Assembly (NCBI GenBank): GCA_934130165.1
Contig: CAKOXO010000001.1
Span: 1 to 64,000 of the forward strand
Source of the DNA: an uncultured Bacilli bacterium
Lineage (GTDB): Bacteria; Bacillota_I; Bacilli_A; RF39; UBA660
Reading direction: 5' to 3'
Length of the DNA: 64,000 nucleotides
A model generated the notes under the pieces. That model was not told where the DNA came from. It saw nothing but the letters and a program-made list of their open reading frames with translations, and searched no databases. A program made the position numbers and the translations under genes. Positions 44,369 to 54,175 of the stretch are shown here, in pieces; positions within the stretch are counted from its first letter, which is position 1; every line of letters starts with the position of its first letter.

Positions 44369-45144
44369 AATTTATTAACCATCCTGTTCATATCTAATTC
44401 TATATCATCAACTAAATCATAATATTTTAGTTTAATAGATAAATCAACCATAAATGGTAAATCCAATCCGAGTTTATTAATTATGCTATCTTTTTTTAAT
44501 ACTTCAATAGTTTTTCCACTAAGAATTAGTTTTCCTCTATGAAATAGGTGAAGGTAATCACTATATAAGCATAAATTTAAATCGGTATTTGATATAATTA
44601 TTGTTAAATTCTCTATAGATTTTAATATTTCAAACAAGTCCTCCATATTTTTCTTTTTTATATATGTAAAAACACCACTTATAAATAAAATTTTTGGTTT
44701 TTTAATCAGTTCTAATGAAATTAATAATTTAAGCTTGTTAAAAATAGATAATTCGTTAGGATTTTGACTAAGAATATTTTTTAACTTAAACCTAGAAATT
44801 ATATTATTATATCTATTTTTATGTTCTTTTTTTTCTAAATTAAGTTTATCCAGTTTATATAACAATTCTTGACTTACAGTAGACATGTTTAGCTTAGTAT
44901 TTAGTGTAATTACTTTACCAACAAGCATACTAACCTCACAAGAAGACATAGTTGCTATATCTTTATTTTCATAAAAAATGGAGTTTTTTATATCAATATC
45001 ACCGCATAATGTTTTAATAAATGTATTTTTGCCACAATTATTAGAACCTGATATATAATTGATTGTATTTTCATAAATATCTAAATTAATTGAATCTAGA
45101 ATTGAACCATAACTCAAGTTTTTAATACTGATTATTTTATTCAT
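44359..45144 (-). CDS. degenerate EcfA1-like ABC protein
   Basis: 261 residues in the ecfA1 slot. Walker A is GSNNCGKNT (33-41) with Asn where Ser/Thr should bind Mg2+; C-loop LSIFN (132-136) for LSGGQ; Walker B ILFISG with Ser156 for Asp and no catalytic Glu; H-loop ISNTD lacks His. Normal ecfA1 energises vitamin and cobalt/nickel ECF transporters. With both ATPases degenerate and ecfT absent, this cannot be a normal ECF module. Intact frame, AGGAGTG start signal. Confidence 0.7.
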   Translation of the reverse strand: MNKIISIKNLSYGSILDSINLDIYENTINYISGSNNCGKNTFIKTLCGDIDIKNSIFYENKDIATMSSCEVSMLVGKVITLNTKLNMSTVSQELLYKLDKLNLEKKEHKNRYNNIISRFKLKNILSQNPNELSIFNKLKLLISLELIKKPKILFISGVFTYIKKKNMEDLFEILKSIENLTIIISNTDLNLCLYSDYLHLFHRGKLILSGKTIEVLKKDSIINKLGLDLPFMVDLSIKLKYYDLVDDIELDMNRMVNKLWK

Positions 45145-45172
45145 ACAATCACTCCTGAAATATAAAAGCTAA

Positions 45173-45934
45173 CTATTTAGTTAACTTTTTTCTTTGTATT
45201 TTATAGGTTATTCTTAACAAGGCTTTATCTGATAGAAACCTTGAAAAGAATTTGGCTAGTTTCATTTTCCTGCCTGGTATAATAATTAGTTTTTTATTTT
45301 CTAATATTTCATCGATAGCATATTTTGCTACAAACTTACTTGATAATGCCTTAGTTTTAAATGTAACATTAGCAACGTTATTAAAATTGGTATCAACAGG
45401 TCCAGGGCATAGAGCTGAAACAATAACATTACTCTTTTTCTTTTTTAATTCGTAGTTTATTGCTTCTGTTAAAGAAAGAACATAAGATTTGGTAGCGTAA
45501 TAGGTACTAAGTAATGGACCACCTGGCATAAATCCTGCAGAAGAAGCAACATTTAGTATATAACCATAGTCTTTCTTTATCATATTTTTTAAAGCGAATT
45601 TAGTTAGAATATGAACCGCTTTTATATTTGTATTAATCATTTCCATATCTTTAGATAATTCTGTTTCACTGAATTCTCCAAAATTACCAAACCCTGCATT
45701 ATTAACCAACATATCTATATCTTCATTTTTCATTAAAACACATAATTCTTTTACTTTTTGTTCATTACTTAAATCCATAACAACAATTGTCGTCTTAGTT
45801 GGCATTTTAGACTGAATATATTCTAATTTTTCTTTAGATCTAGCAACTAAAATAAGTTCATAACCTTTAGTTGCTAAATATCTAGCAATATCTAAGCCTA
45901 TACCGCTCGATGCTCCAGTTATTAAAGCTTTCAT
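45173..45934 (-). CDS. short-chain dehydrogenase/reductase (SDR)
   Basis: 253 residues. NAD(P) motif TGASSGIG (6-13), NNAGFG near 77, catalytic Ser and Y-x-x-x-K in SSAGFMPGGPLLSTYYATKSY near 132-150, then CPGPVDT. Classical SDR; the basic C-terminus (KFFSRFLSDKALLRITYKIQRKK) suggests membrane contact as in YqjQ/DltE-like members. Substrate unknown. Confidence 0.88.
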   Translation of the reverse strand: MKALITGASSGIGLDIARYLATKGYELILVARSKEKLEYIQSKMPTKTTIVVMDLSNEQKVKELCVLMKNEDIDMLVNNAGFGNFGEFSETELSKDMEMINTNIKAVHILTKFALKNMIKKDYGYILNVASSAGFMPGGPLLSTYYATKSYVLSLTEAINYELKKKKSNVIVSALCPGPVDTNFNNVANVTFKTKALSSKFVAKYAIDEILENKKLIIIPGRKMKLAKFFSRFLSDKALLRITYKIQRKKLTK

Positions 45935-46010
45935 GGCACCACCTCACTAATACTATTATATCAAATTATTTATAAAAAACCTAGACACATAAGAAAAAAG
46001 TAGCTTATTA

Positions 46011-47285
46011 CTACCTTTTAGAAACTTGTTTTATACTTGTATCATTTTGATCGTTACATAATCTTTGTATTTCATCATTTAAAGAACTATCCTTTAATGG
46101 TTTCATATTATGATTTTTCATAAATTCAATAGGTTCAATTGGCATTTCATGTTTCTTATTTTCATGATCATAAAAACAATATATATGTTCAGCTTCATCC
46201 GACGTTTTTATAGAAAACATTAAATAATAATTATTTCTACCATCTTCATTTTCTCTAACCACTGTATGCCTACGGATACATGCTTTTTCTTCTGGAGTTT
46301 GAAAAATATATTTACTTAACTCCTCTATAAAATTTTTGTTTTCTATATATCCAGTTAACGCGGTTGTATACTTTGGCAAACAATTGATCATATAATTAAA
46401 TTTATATAGCATAATCTGTTTTTTCATATTTTTTAATTTGCTTACATCTATATCGCCAATAAATTGTGCACCTTCTCTTTGTTTATGAATATTAAAATCT
46501 TTACCAATTAATTTTTTATAAGCCAGATTATGAATTGTTCTTCTCATTTTACTATTCATAATTGACTTTGATAAAACCTCTTTAACAACATCCTCATGTT
46601 TTTCTAATTCAGGATCAATTTTTGATATTTCCTTTAATTTTTCTTCTAAAGTTTTACTATTATCATTAAAAAAATCAAGTAGTTTACGATAATATTCCTG
46701 ATAGTAATCACTAGTTTTAATAATGTGATTGCCTAATTTATTTCTCATTTCTGTACTTAATTTTTCAAATACTTCCTCAGTATAACATTCAGCGTTCAAA
46801 TAGCCGATAGCTTTATCAAGATCCCTTAAATAATCATCTGACATACTATCAAATGATTCCTTTGAATAACCATGGTATTCCTCTGCATGACAAAAGTTTC
46901 TAGTAGAAAAGCCTAACTGAACTCTATAAAAATCTTGCATTGGATTTATTAGATATTTTTTGCCTTCATTTTCATAAACTAAAGCCCAATGATTCGTTTC
47001 ATCCATCTTTATAGGCCTACATTTTAAACTAAGTTTGTCAGCTAATTTTGAATATAAATAAACCACGCTTCTACATATAACCTCTCTATTTTCTATGCTT
47101 TGATAATTATCGTAAATTTGTTTTTGTTTTAAAGGATCACTTTCATAGAAAAAATCTGGATTTTTAGATAATTTTTTACCCATTTTTATATACAAATATC
47201 TCATTTTTTCATCATTTGTCAAACCACTTGGAATATTATCAATTATTTCTTCACATTCACTATATAAATCTTTACTACTTTCCAT
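46011..47285 (-). CDS. transglutaminase-like (papain-fold) protein of unknown function
   Basis: 424 residues. A candidate triad Cys71 (EVICRSVVYLYSKLA), His99 (DETNHWALVY) and Asp118 (LINPMQD) has the order and spacing of transglutaminase-like cysteine proteases. The rest is helical and charged, with a second conserved-looking domain near 320-400 (YCFYDHENKKHEMPIEP). No signal peptide. Overlaps the 86-residue gene by 11 bases. I do not recognise a named family; activity is inferred from residues only. Confidence 0.6.
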   Translation of the reverse strand: MESSKDLYSECEEIIDNIPSGLTNDEKMRYLYIKMGKKLSKNPDFFYESDPLKQKQIYDNYQSIENREVICRSVVYLYSKLADKLSLKCRPIKMDETNHWALVYENEGKKYLINPMQDFYRVQLGFSTRNFCHAEEYHGYSKESFDSMSDDYLRDLDKAIGYLNAECYTEEVFEKLSTEMRNKLGNHIIKTSDYYQEYYRKLLDFFNDNSKTLEEKLKEISKIDPELEKHEDVVKEVLSKSIMNSKMRRTIHNLAYKKLIGKDFNIHKQREGAQFIGDIDVSKLKNMKKQIMLYKFNYMINCLPKYTTALTGYIENKNFIEELSKYIFQTPEEKACIRRHTVVRENEDGRNNYYLMFSIKTSDEAEHIYCFYDHENKKHEMPIEPIEFMKNHNMKPLKDSSLNDEIQRLCNDQNDTSIKQVSKR

Positions 47286-47535
47286 TTACTTTACCACCTA
47301 TACTCGTTTTCTTTTTTGATAATATATTTATATCTAAATTATTTTGTTCAATATAATCAATAATATCATCTATTGGTTTTAATGATGATGTATCAATACT
47401 ATTTGTATTATCATTAATTAAGTTAGCTGAATAAAACGTATAACTATCATTAGGATTAGCTTTAGCAATTATAGCTTTACCAGTTCTATTATCGATATAA
47501 ACGTGTTCTATTAAATTTTTTGTTTTTACACTCAT
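47275..47535 (-). CDS. 86-residue protein coupled to the transglutaminase-like gene
   Basis: Starts MSVKTKNLIEHVYIDNRTGK with AAGGAGG upstream. Mixed alpha/beta, soluble, no known motif. Overlaps the following gene by 11 bases, so the two products are probably partners. Family unknown. Confidence 0.6.
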   Translation of the reverse strand: MSVKTKNLIEHVYIDNRTGKAIIAKANPNDSYTFYSANLINDNTNSIDTSSLKPIDDIIDYIEQNNLDINILSKKKTSIGGKVNGK

Positions 47536-47622
47536 ATTAAAGAACCTCCTTTTATCTATAAGACAATTATATCATAACTATTATGAATAAAAAAGAAATT
47601 GTGATTTTTAAACAAAATAAAA

Positions 47623-47641
47623 AAGACAGAATTGCTGTCTT
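47623..47641 (-). terminator. terminator of the S10-spc-alpha supercluster
   Basis: AAGACAG (47623-47629) pairs with CTGTCTT (47635-47641), T-run after it on the minus strand. The right arm includes the rplQ stop codon. Genes downstream therefore need their own promoter. Confidence 0.85.
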
Positions 47642-48017
47642 ATTTACTTTCCTCTTTTGTTTCTTTTTTATCACTGTCTACAAGTCTTAATATAACCATT
47701 AAAGAACCATCTCCACGTCTTTCATCAAGTTTTAAAATTTGAGTATATCCACCATTACGATTTTGATAACGTGGTGCTAAAACGTTAAATACTTTATCAA
47801 CAACTTGTTTATCATTATGAACAAATGCTAAAGCCCTTCTTCTTGAACCTAGATCTGCTTTTTTACCAAAAGTAATCATTCTATCAACAAATTTACGAAC
47901 TTCTTTAGCTCTAGTTTCTGTTGTTGTTATGCTCTCATTCATAATAACTTGTTTAGTTAAAGTTGCAAGCATACTTCTTCTATGCTTGTTATCTCTTCCT
48001 AATTTTCTATATGCCAT
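47640..48017 (-). CDS. rplQ: 50S ribosomal protein L17
   Basis: 125 residues: [48 protein letters not shown]. Last gene of the alpha operon. The extra acidic/Lys tail is short. Confidence 0.97.
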   Translation of the reverse strand: MAYRKLGRDNKHRRSMLATLTKQVIMNESITTTETRAKEVRKFVDRMITFGKKADLGSRRRALAFVHNDKQVVDKVFNVLAPRYQNRNGGYTQILKLDERRGDGSLMVILRLVDSDKKETKEESK

Positions 48018-48036
48018 AACTATTCCTCCTTATATA

Positions 48037-48987
48037 TTAATCGTCATCACGTAAAACTAGACCCATATCTCTTATCTTATCTAATACTTCTTTAAGAGAT
48101 TTTTTACCTAAATTACGTATTTTCATCATATCTGTTTCACTCTTATTAACAAGGTCTTGTAGAGTATGAATACCAGCTCTTTTTAAACAATTATAAGCTC
48201 TTACTGAGAAGTCTAAATCTTCAATAGAAGTTTCTAAAGCTTTTACTGTAGGATCCTCTGTTTTTTCAATCATCATACCTGTAGCATCTGCAATAGATGA
48301 TAAATCAGTTAAAATGTTGAAATGTTCAATTAATATACGAGATGCTAAAGCAATTGCTTCTTCTGGTTTGATAGAACCATTTGTCCATACATCCATAATT
48401 AATTTATCATAACTCTCGTCTTGACCTACACGAGCATTTCCAACTTCATATGATACTCTTTCAATTGGAGAATATAATGAGTCAATAGCTATTTCTCCTG
48501 CTTTCTTTATATCATATAATTTTTTATTTTCTTCACTCTTAACATATCCACGACCATTAGTAACAGTCATTTCCATGTTTAATTTTCCTCCCTTAGCTAA
48601 AGTAGCAATTACTTTATCAGGGTTAATTACTTCTATATCAGCGTCATGCTCAATATCACCAGCTGTTATTTCTCCCTCTTTTTCTACATTGATACGTACA
48701 ACTTTTGTTTCATTTGAATGATTTTTAAATACAACACCCTTCAAATTTAAAATTATTGTTGTAACATCTTCATAAACTCCTTCAATTGTTTGAAATTCAT
48801 GAAGAACACCATCTATTTTAATACTACTAATAGCACTTCCTGGAAGTGATGACAACATAACACGTCTTAATGCGTTACCTATTGTAGTACCAAATCCTCT
48901 TTCTAATGGTTCAAGTTCAAATTTTCCATAAAAATTACTTTCTACAGAGTCTGTTATTTTATATATTGGTTTTTCAAATTGTACCAT
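48037..48987 (-). CDS. rpoA: RNA polymerase alpha subunit
   Basis: 316 residues. N-terminal dimerisation domain (EPLERGFGTTIGNALRRVMLSSLPG near 22-46) and C-terminal UP-element/activator domain (about 250-310, FSVRAYNCLKRAGIHTLQDLV). Full length. Confidence 0.98.
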   Translation of the reverse strand: MVQFEKPIYKITDSVESNFYGKFELEPLERGFGTTIGNALRRVMLSSLPGSAISSIKIDGVLHEFQTIEGVYEDVTTIILNLKGVVFKNHSNETKVVRINVEKEGEITAGDIEHDADIEVINPDKVIATLAKGGKLNMEMTVTNGRGYVKSEENKKLYDIKKAGEIAIDSLYSPIERVSYEVGNARVGQDESYDKLIMDVWTNGSIKPEEAIALASRILIEHFNILTDLSSIADATGMMIEKTEDPTVKALETSIEDLDFSVRAYNCLKRAGIHTLQDLVNKSETDMMKIRNLGKKSLKEVLDKIRDMGLVLRDDD

Positions 48988-49008
48988 GTATTAACCTCCC
49001 TTTTTTTA

Positions 49009-49392
49009 TTAACCACGTGGTCTCTTTGGTGGACGACAACCATTGTGTGGTATTGGTGTAACATCATTGATTGATGTAATTTCTAACCCAGCTGTTTGTA
49101 ATGAACGAATAGCTGTTTCACGTCCTGGTCCTAAACCTTTTACAAATACTGATAGTTTACGCATACCCATATCATATGCAACTTTTCCAGCTGCCTCTGC
49201 AGCCATACCAGCAGCAAATGGAGTTGATTTTTTACTTCCCTTAAAACCAATTGATCCACTTGAAGCCCAACTAATTACATTACCATCCTTATCAGTGATA
49301 GTTGTAATAGTATTATTAAATGTTGAATGAATATGAGCTACACCTTCTGGAACATTCTTTTTTACTTTCTTTTTTCTAGTTTTGTAAGCCAT
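49009..49392 (-). CDS. rpsK: 30S ribosomal protein S11
   Basis: 127 residues: [31 protein letters not shown] block and C-terminal [11 protein letters not shown]. Platform protein near the mRNA exit site. 21 bases upstream of rpoA. Confidence 0.98.
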   Translation of the reverse strand: MAYKTRKKKVKKNVPEGVAHIHSTFNNTITTITDKDGNVISWASSGSIGFKGSKKSTPFAAGMAAEAAGKVAYDMGMRKLSVFVKGLGPGRETAIRSLQTAGLEITSINDVTPIPHNGCRPPKRPRG

Positions 49393-49414
49393 AAATTTAA
49401 CCTCCTTTATTTAA

Positions 49415-49783
49415 TTACACTTTTTTCTTATTTGCTACTGTTTTTCCTTTACCCTTACGAGTTCTAGCATTACGATTTGTTCTTTGACCTCTTACAGGTA
49501 ATCCCTTTTTATGACGAGTACCTTCGTATGAATTAATTTCCATTTTAGTCTTAATATTCATACTAGTATCACGACGTAAATCTCCTTCAGTTAGATGTTT
49601 ATTGATTTCATCACGAAGTTTAATTAATTCATCTTGTGATAGGTCTCCTGTTTTTTTAGTTGGTTCAACACCTGCATTTTTACAAATAGTTTTTGCAAGA
49701 CTTCTTCCAATTCCATAAATATAAGTTAATGATATAACTATATGCTTATCATTAGGAATATCTACACCCTTAATACGTGCCAT
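49415..49783 (-). CDS. rpsM: 30S ribosomal protein S13
   Basis: 122 residues: [58 protein letters not shown]. Head protein contacting P-site tRNA and L5. Confidence 0.98.
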   Translation of the reverse strand: MARIKGVDIPNDKHIVISLTYIYGIGRSLAKTICKNAGVEPTKKTGDLSQDELIKLRDEINKHLTEGDLRRDTSMNIKTKMEINSYEGTRHKKGLPVRGQRTNRNARTRKGKGKTVANKKKV

Positions 49784-49799
49784 TTATCTACACCTCCTA

Positions 49800-49913
49800 T
49801 TAACCTTGTCTTTGTTTGTGTTTTGGATTTTCACAAATAACTCTTATTTTTCCTTTACGTTTTACAATTTTACATTTTTCGCAAATTGGTTTAACTGATG
49901 CTTTTACTTTCAT
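49800..49913 (-). CDS. rpmJ: 50S ribosomal protein L36
   Basis: 37 residues, [20 protein letters not shown] then [17 protein letters not shown]; too short for usual ORF cut-offs. Zinc ligands C-x2-C-x12-C-x4-H are all present, i.e. the zinc-binding form. GGAGG precedes the ATG at 49913. Standard place between infA and rpsM. Confidence 0.97.
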   Translation of the reverse strand: MKVKASVKPICEKCKIVKRKGKIRVICENPKHKQRQG

Positions 49914-49926
49914 TTTATCCCTCCTA

Positions 49927-50142
49927 TTATTTACGATAGGTAATACGCCCACGTGTTAAGTCATATGGTGATAATTCAATCATTACAGTATCCCCTGCTA
50001 AGATGCGAATATAGTGCATTCGTATTTTACCAGAAACGTGGGCCTCTATAATGTGTCCATTTTCAAGTTGAACTTTAAACTTACCACCTGGTATTATCTC
50101 AAGGACTTTACCTTCTACTTCAATTGTATCTTCCTTAGCCAT
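49927..50142 (-). CDS. infA: translation initiation factor IF-1
   Basis: 71 residues, whole OB-fold: [52 protein letters not shown]. Its Shine-Dalgarno overlaps the TGA stop of map. Confidence 0.98.
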   Translation of the reverse strand: MAKEDTIEVEGKVLEIIPGGKFKVQLENGHIIEAHVSGKIRMHYIRILAGDTVMIELSPYDLTRGRITYRK

Positions 50143-50146
50143 CTAA

Positions 50147-50893
50147 TCACTCTCCTGTCAAGATTTCATATCCATCCTCGGTAACTACTACAGTATGTTC
50201 AAAATGTGCTGCAGGATGGCCATCTTCTGTTACTACAGTCCAGTCATCATCTAGAATTTCAATATCTGGACTACCCGCTGTTAGCATTGGTTCAACGGCA
50301 ATAGTCATACCTTTTCTCAATCTAACTCCAGTATTAGCTGTTCCGTAATTTGGAACATCTGGATCTTCATGAAGGTTTTGACCTATACCATGACCACATA
50401 ACTCTCTTACTACACCCAAATTATGTTCTGTAGCAAAGTTATAAACAGCATTACCAATATCGCCTATTCTGTTACCTGGTTTAACTTGTTCTAACCCAAC
50501 ATATAAAGCTTCTTCAGTATACTTCATTAAATGGGTTTTCTCATCATCTATTTCTCCTATCTGATAACTCCAAGCAGAGTCACCATGATAACCTTTATAA
50601 CAAGCACAAATATCAAGCGTTACTATATCACCATTTTCAAGTTTTCTAGATGAAGCTATTCCATGAACAACTTCATCATTAACAGAAATACAAATAGCTG
50701 CTGGATAACCTTGATAATTTTTACATGAAGGAATAGCATCTAAACTTCTAATATACTTATCAGCAAGATCATCTATCTCCTTTGTTGTAATACCAGCTTT
50801 TAGAAAAGGTTTTAAATATTGGTGAGTTTTATAAACAATATTACCAGCTATTCTCATTAAGTCAATTTCTCTTTCACTTTTTACAGTGATCAT
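50147..50893 (-). CDS. map: methionine aminopeptidase, type I
   Basis: 248 residues. Metal ligands visible: DICACYKGYHGDSAW (two Asp), ELCGHGIGQNLHEDP (His), VEPML (Glu) and FEHTVVVTEDG (Glu). Removes N-terminal Met. Ends in TGA (50147-50149), evidence that TGA is a stop in this genome. Its start overlaps the adk stop by one base. Confidence 0.97.
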   Translation of the reverse strand: MITVKSEREIDLMRIAGNIVYKTHQYLKPFLKAGITTKEIDDLADKYIRSLDAIPSCKNYQGYPAAICISVNDEVVHGIASSRKLENGDIVTLDICACYKGYHGDSAWSYQIGEIDDEKTHLMKYTEEALYVGLEQVKPGNRIGDIGNAVYNFATEHNLGVVRELCGHGIGQNLHEDPDVPNYGTANTGVRLRKGMTIAVEPMLTAGSPDIEILDDDWTVVTEDGHPAAHFEHTVVVTEDGYEILTGE

Positions 50894-51555
50894 TACTTAC
50901 CATCTCCACTAATAATATTATCTACTTGAGCAAATACTTCATCGATAGAATGATTCCCATCAATTTCATATAATACTCCCTGTTCTCTATAGTGACTTAT
51001 AATAGGTTCTGTTTTTTCAAGATATAATTTATATCGATTTTGAAAGGCCTCAATATTATCATCTTTACGTTGATATAACCTTCCCCCACATAAATCACAA
51101 GTTGATTCTACTTTTGGAGAACTGTTTTCATTATTGATATTATATATAGCATGACAATTCTCACAAATTCTTCTTCCTGTTATTCTCTTTTCTAATTCTT
51201 TTTCCTCTATATTTATTAGAAATACATATCCAAGTTTATAATTAAGATTTTTCAAAATCTTGTCATAAATTATTGCTTGTTCTATATTTCTAGGAAAACC
51301 ATCTATAATATAACCATTTTTACAATCTGATTTTGCTAAACGCTGTTCAATCAATTTATCGGTTATATCATCTTTTACTAATCCACCATTTGATATTACT
51401 TCTGAAACATAATTACCAATTTCACTATCTTCTTTTGAAACTTCTCTTAAAATATCTCCAGTAGATATATGAGGTATATTATATTTTTCTACTACCAAAT
51501 CAGCTTGTGTACCTTTACCAGCTGCAGGTGGAGCAATAAACATTATACTTTTCAT
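50893..51555 (-). CDS. adk: adenylate kinase
   Basis: 220 residues. P-loop PPAAGKGTQ near 9-17 (first Gly of the loop is Ala), HISTGDILRE, DGFPRN near 84, and a zinc LID with C-x2-C and C-x2-C (CENC near 128, CDLC near 150), typical of Gram-positive enzymes. ATG overlaps the secY TGA. Confidence 0.97.
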   Translation of the reverse strand: MKSIMFIAPPAAGKGTQADLVVEKYNIPHISTGDILREVSKEDSEIGNYVSEVISNGGLVKDDITDKLIEQRLAKSDCKNGYIIDGFPRNIEQAIIYDKILKNLNYKLGYVFLINIEEKELEKRITGRRICENCHAIYNINNENSSPKVESTCDLCGGRLYQRKDDNIEAFQNRYKLYLEKTEPIISHYREQGVLYEIDGNHSIDEVFAQVDNIISGDGK

Positions 51556-52823
51556 TTTCTTCTATAACTCCTCTTATAACCTCTAGCAAGTAAACTACCT
51601 TCTAGTTGTTTATAAGTCTCAAGGGCAACTCCAACTACGATTAATAATCCAGTACCACCAATTGATACTGTAGTAGGTAGGCTTGTAAAGTTAGAAAATA
51701 ATATAGGAATACCTGCTATTATAACTAAGAATACAGCTCCTAAAACTGTTAATCTTGATAATACCTTACTAACGTATTTTTTTGTTTCATCCCCTGGTCT
51801 AACTCCTGGAATATATCCACCATTATCTTGAAGATTCTTTGAAAATTCTTCTGGTTTCATTTGAATAAATGTATAAAAATATGCAAATAAGAATATTAAT
51901 AATACATATAATACAAATCCAACAGGAGTTGTATAAGTTAAATATTTTGAAACAATCATTGAAAATGTTTCATTATTTACTACTTTAGCAATAATTCCAG
52001 GAATTGATATTAAACTTGATGCAAAGATAACTGGAATTACTCCGGCAGTATTAATCTTTATTGGCATAAAAGATTGTCCTGCCTTACCATATGCACTAGT
52101 TGATTTATTTGCATATTGAATTGGAATTCTTCTTTCAGATTCTTGAACAAAAATCATTCCAATAACAATTGCAAAATACACTATTACAAATAATATAAAT
52201 TTAGCTATTCCTAGTGATGTTACTTGAACTGTATCAAAAGTTACCAAATTTTGAAATGCAGTTACAAACATTTGAGGAAGAGTTGCAATGATACCAGCCA
52301 TAATTATTAAACTCATACCATTTCCAATTCCCTTTTGAGTAATTTGATCACCTAGCCATAACAAGAAAGCTGTACCTGCTGTTAATACAATAGATATATA
52401 TAAATATTCTACAGGACTACCATTTTTACCAATGAATGAAAATGCAAAGGCATAACCTTCAATAAAGGCAAAGGCAATTCCCATATATCTTGTTATTTGA
52501 TTAAGTTTTTGACGTCCAGTTGGACCCTGTTTACTTAATTCTGTAAAATATGGAATTATATCCATTTGTAATAATTGCATAATAATTGATGCAGTTATAT
52601 ATGGCATAACCCCTAAAGCAAATATTGAAAAATTTCTTAATGCTCCTCCACCCATAGTATTTAAAAGTTCAAGGAACCCTAAATTACTTGATAAATCTTC
52701 AGTTCCAGGAACCCTAATTGATATTCCTAAGATAAAGATTATCAAAGCACTTAAAGTAAAATATATCCTATGTCTTAAATCTTTATTAGTTGGAGTAAAT
52801 AATTGCTTCATGGTTTTAAACAT
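51552..52823 (-). CDS. secY: preprotein translocase subunit SecY
   Basis: 423 residues, ten membrane helices, plug region after GTEDLSSNLGF, GIGNGMSLIIMAGI and GVRPGDET near the large C-terminal loop. Core channel for Sec export. Ends YRRK-TGA, overlapping adk by four bases (ATGA). Confidence 0.98.
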   Translation of the reverse strand: MFKTMKQLFTPTNKDLRHRIYFTLSALIIFILGISIRVPGTEDLSSNLGFLELLNTMGGGALRNFSIFALGVMPYITASIIMQLLQMDIIPYFTELSKQGPTGRQKLNQITRYMGIAFAFIEGYAFAFSFIGKNGSPVEYLYISIVLTAGTAFLLWLGDQITQKGIGNGMSLIIMAGIIATLPQMFVTAFQNLVTFDTVQVTSLGIAKFILFVIVYFAIVIGMIFVQESERRIPIQYANKSTSAYGKAGQSFMPIKINTAGVIPVIFASSLISIPGIIAKVVNNETFSMIVSKYLTYTTPVGFVLYVLLIFLFAYFYTFIQMKPEEFSKNLQDNGGYIPGVRPGDETKKYVSKVLSRLTVLGAVFLVIIAGIPILFSNFTSLPTTVSIGGTGLLIVVGVALETYKQLEGSLLARGYKRSYRRK

Positions 52824-52824
52824 A

Positions 52825-53268
52825 TTAGATCACCTCAGCTTTGCTTCCGCTCTCTTTAATCTTTTCAATAGCACTAGCTGAAAATTTGTTAGCTTGAATA
52901 GTTAGTTTCTTTTCTAACTTTCCATTTCCTAATACTTTTATTCCACTTAATTGCTTTTTAATTATTCCTTTTTCTTTTAGTAATGCTGGTGTTACAAGTG
53001 TACCATTTTCAAATACATTTAAATCACCTAGATTGATAACTGCATATTCTTTTTTGAATAAGTAGTTTGAGAAACCTCTTTTAGGTAATCTTCTATATAA
53101 TGGTAATTGTCCACCTTCAAATACTGGATTTATACTTCCACCACTACGTGCTTTTTGTCCCTTTTGTCCACGTCCACAAGTTTTACCTAATCCACTTCCT
53201 GGACCACGACCTACACGTTTTTTTGCTTGTTTAGCTCCGATATTTTTCTCTAATTCATGTAACTTCAT
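52825..53268 (-). CDS. rplO: 50S ribosomal protein L15
   Basis: 147 residues: [23 protein letters not shown] near 23-45, [15 protein letters not shown]. Joined by a one-base overlap directly to rpsE; the usual rpmD gene between them is missing. Confidence 0.98.
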   Translation of the reverse strand: MKLHELEKNIGAKQAKKRVGRGPGSGLGKTCGRGQKGQKARSGGSINPVFEGGQLPLYRRLPKRGFSNYLFKKEYAVINLGDLNVFENGTLVTPALLKEKGIIKKQLSGIKVLGNGKLEKKLTIQANKFSASAIEKIKESGSKAEVI

Positions 53269-53777
53269 TATCCTAATATCTCCTCTACACTTTTACCACG
53301 TAATCTTGCAACTTCTTCTGGTGTCTTAATAGATGTTAGTGCATTTAACGCAGCTCTAGCCATATTTAATTTTGTTCTTGCTCCAAGGGACTTTGAAACA
53401 ATATCACGAACTCCTGCTAATTCAAGAATTGCACGAACAGATCCTCCTGCAATTACTCCAGTACCAGCTGCAGCAGGTTTAATTATAACTCTTGCAGCTC
53501 CACTAGTTCCAATTGCTTCATGTGCAACTGTTCTTCCATCAATTAAAGGTATTCTAATTATATTCTTATTAGCATCTTGAATAGCTTTTTTAATTGCATC
53601 AGGTACTTCACTTGCTTTTCCAATACCTAATCCAACACGACCTTTACGGTCACCAACAACAACGATAGCAGAGAATCTTCTTTGACGTCCACCTTTAGTA
53701 ACTTTAACTACGCTTTTGATGTCAATTACTAATTCTTCTAAAGTTTTGTCTTTATTGTCTTGTGCTCTTTTTTGCAT
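53268..53777 (-). CDS. rpsE: 30S ribosomal protein S5
   Basis: 169 residues: [48 protein letters not shown]. Accuracy-related decoding protein. Confidence 0.98.
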   Translation of the reverse strand: MQKRAQDNKDKTLEELVIDIKSVVKVTKGGRQRRFSAIVVVGDRKGRVGLGIGKASEVPDAIKKAIQDANKNIIRIPLIDGRTVAHEAIGTSGAARVIIKPAAAGTGVIAGGSVRAILELAGVRDIVSKSLGARTKLNMARAALNALTSIKTPEEVARLRGKSVEEILG

Positions 53778-53789
53778 AATACCCTCCTA

Positions 53790-54152
53790 TTAGAATTCTA
53801 ATCCATTTTCACGTGCAGCATCTGCTAATGCCTTTACACGACCATGATATAGGTATCCACCTCTATCAAATACTACTTTTGTAATCTTTGCTTTTGAAGC
53901 TTTTTTAGCGATTGCTTCTCCAACAACTTTAGCTGCTTCAATATTACTTCCATTTTTAAGCTTTAAATCTTTATCAAGTGATGAAGCAGAACAAAGAGTA
54001 GTTTTAGCTTCGTCATCTATAATTTGTGCATAGATTCCGGTATTTGAACGAAAAACACATAATCTTGGTATTTCAGCTGTACCACTTATTTTAGAACGAA
54101 TTCTTTCGTGACGTACAACACGCATACTATTACGAGATTCTTTTTTTATCAT
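53790..54152 (-). CDS. rplR: 50S ribosomal protein L18
   Basis: 120 residues: [49 protein letters not shown]. Binds 5S rRNA with L5. Confidence 0.98.
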   Translation of the reverse strand: MIKKESRNSMRVVRHERIRSKISGTAEIPRLCVFRSNTGIYAQIIDDEAKTTLCSASSLDKDLKLKNGSNIEAAKVVGEAIAKKASKAKITKVVFDRGGYLYHGRVKALADAARENGLEF

Positions 54153-54175
54153 CTTTATTTCTCCCTTCTACTTAC

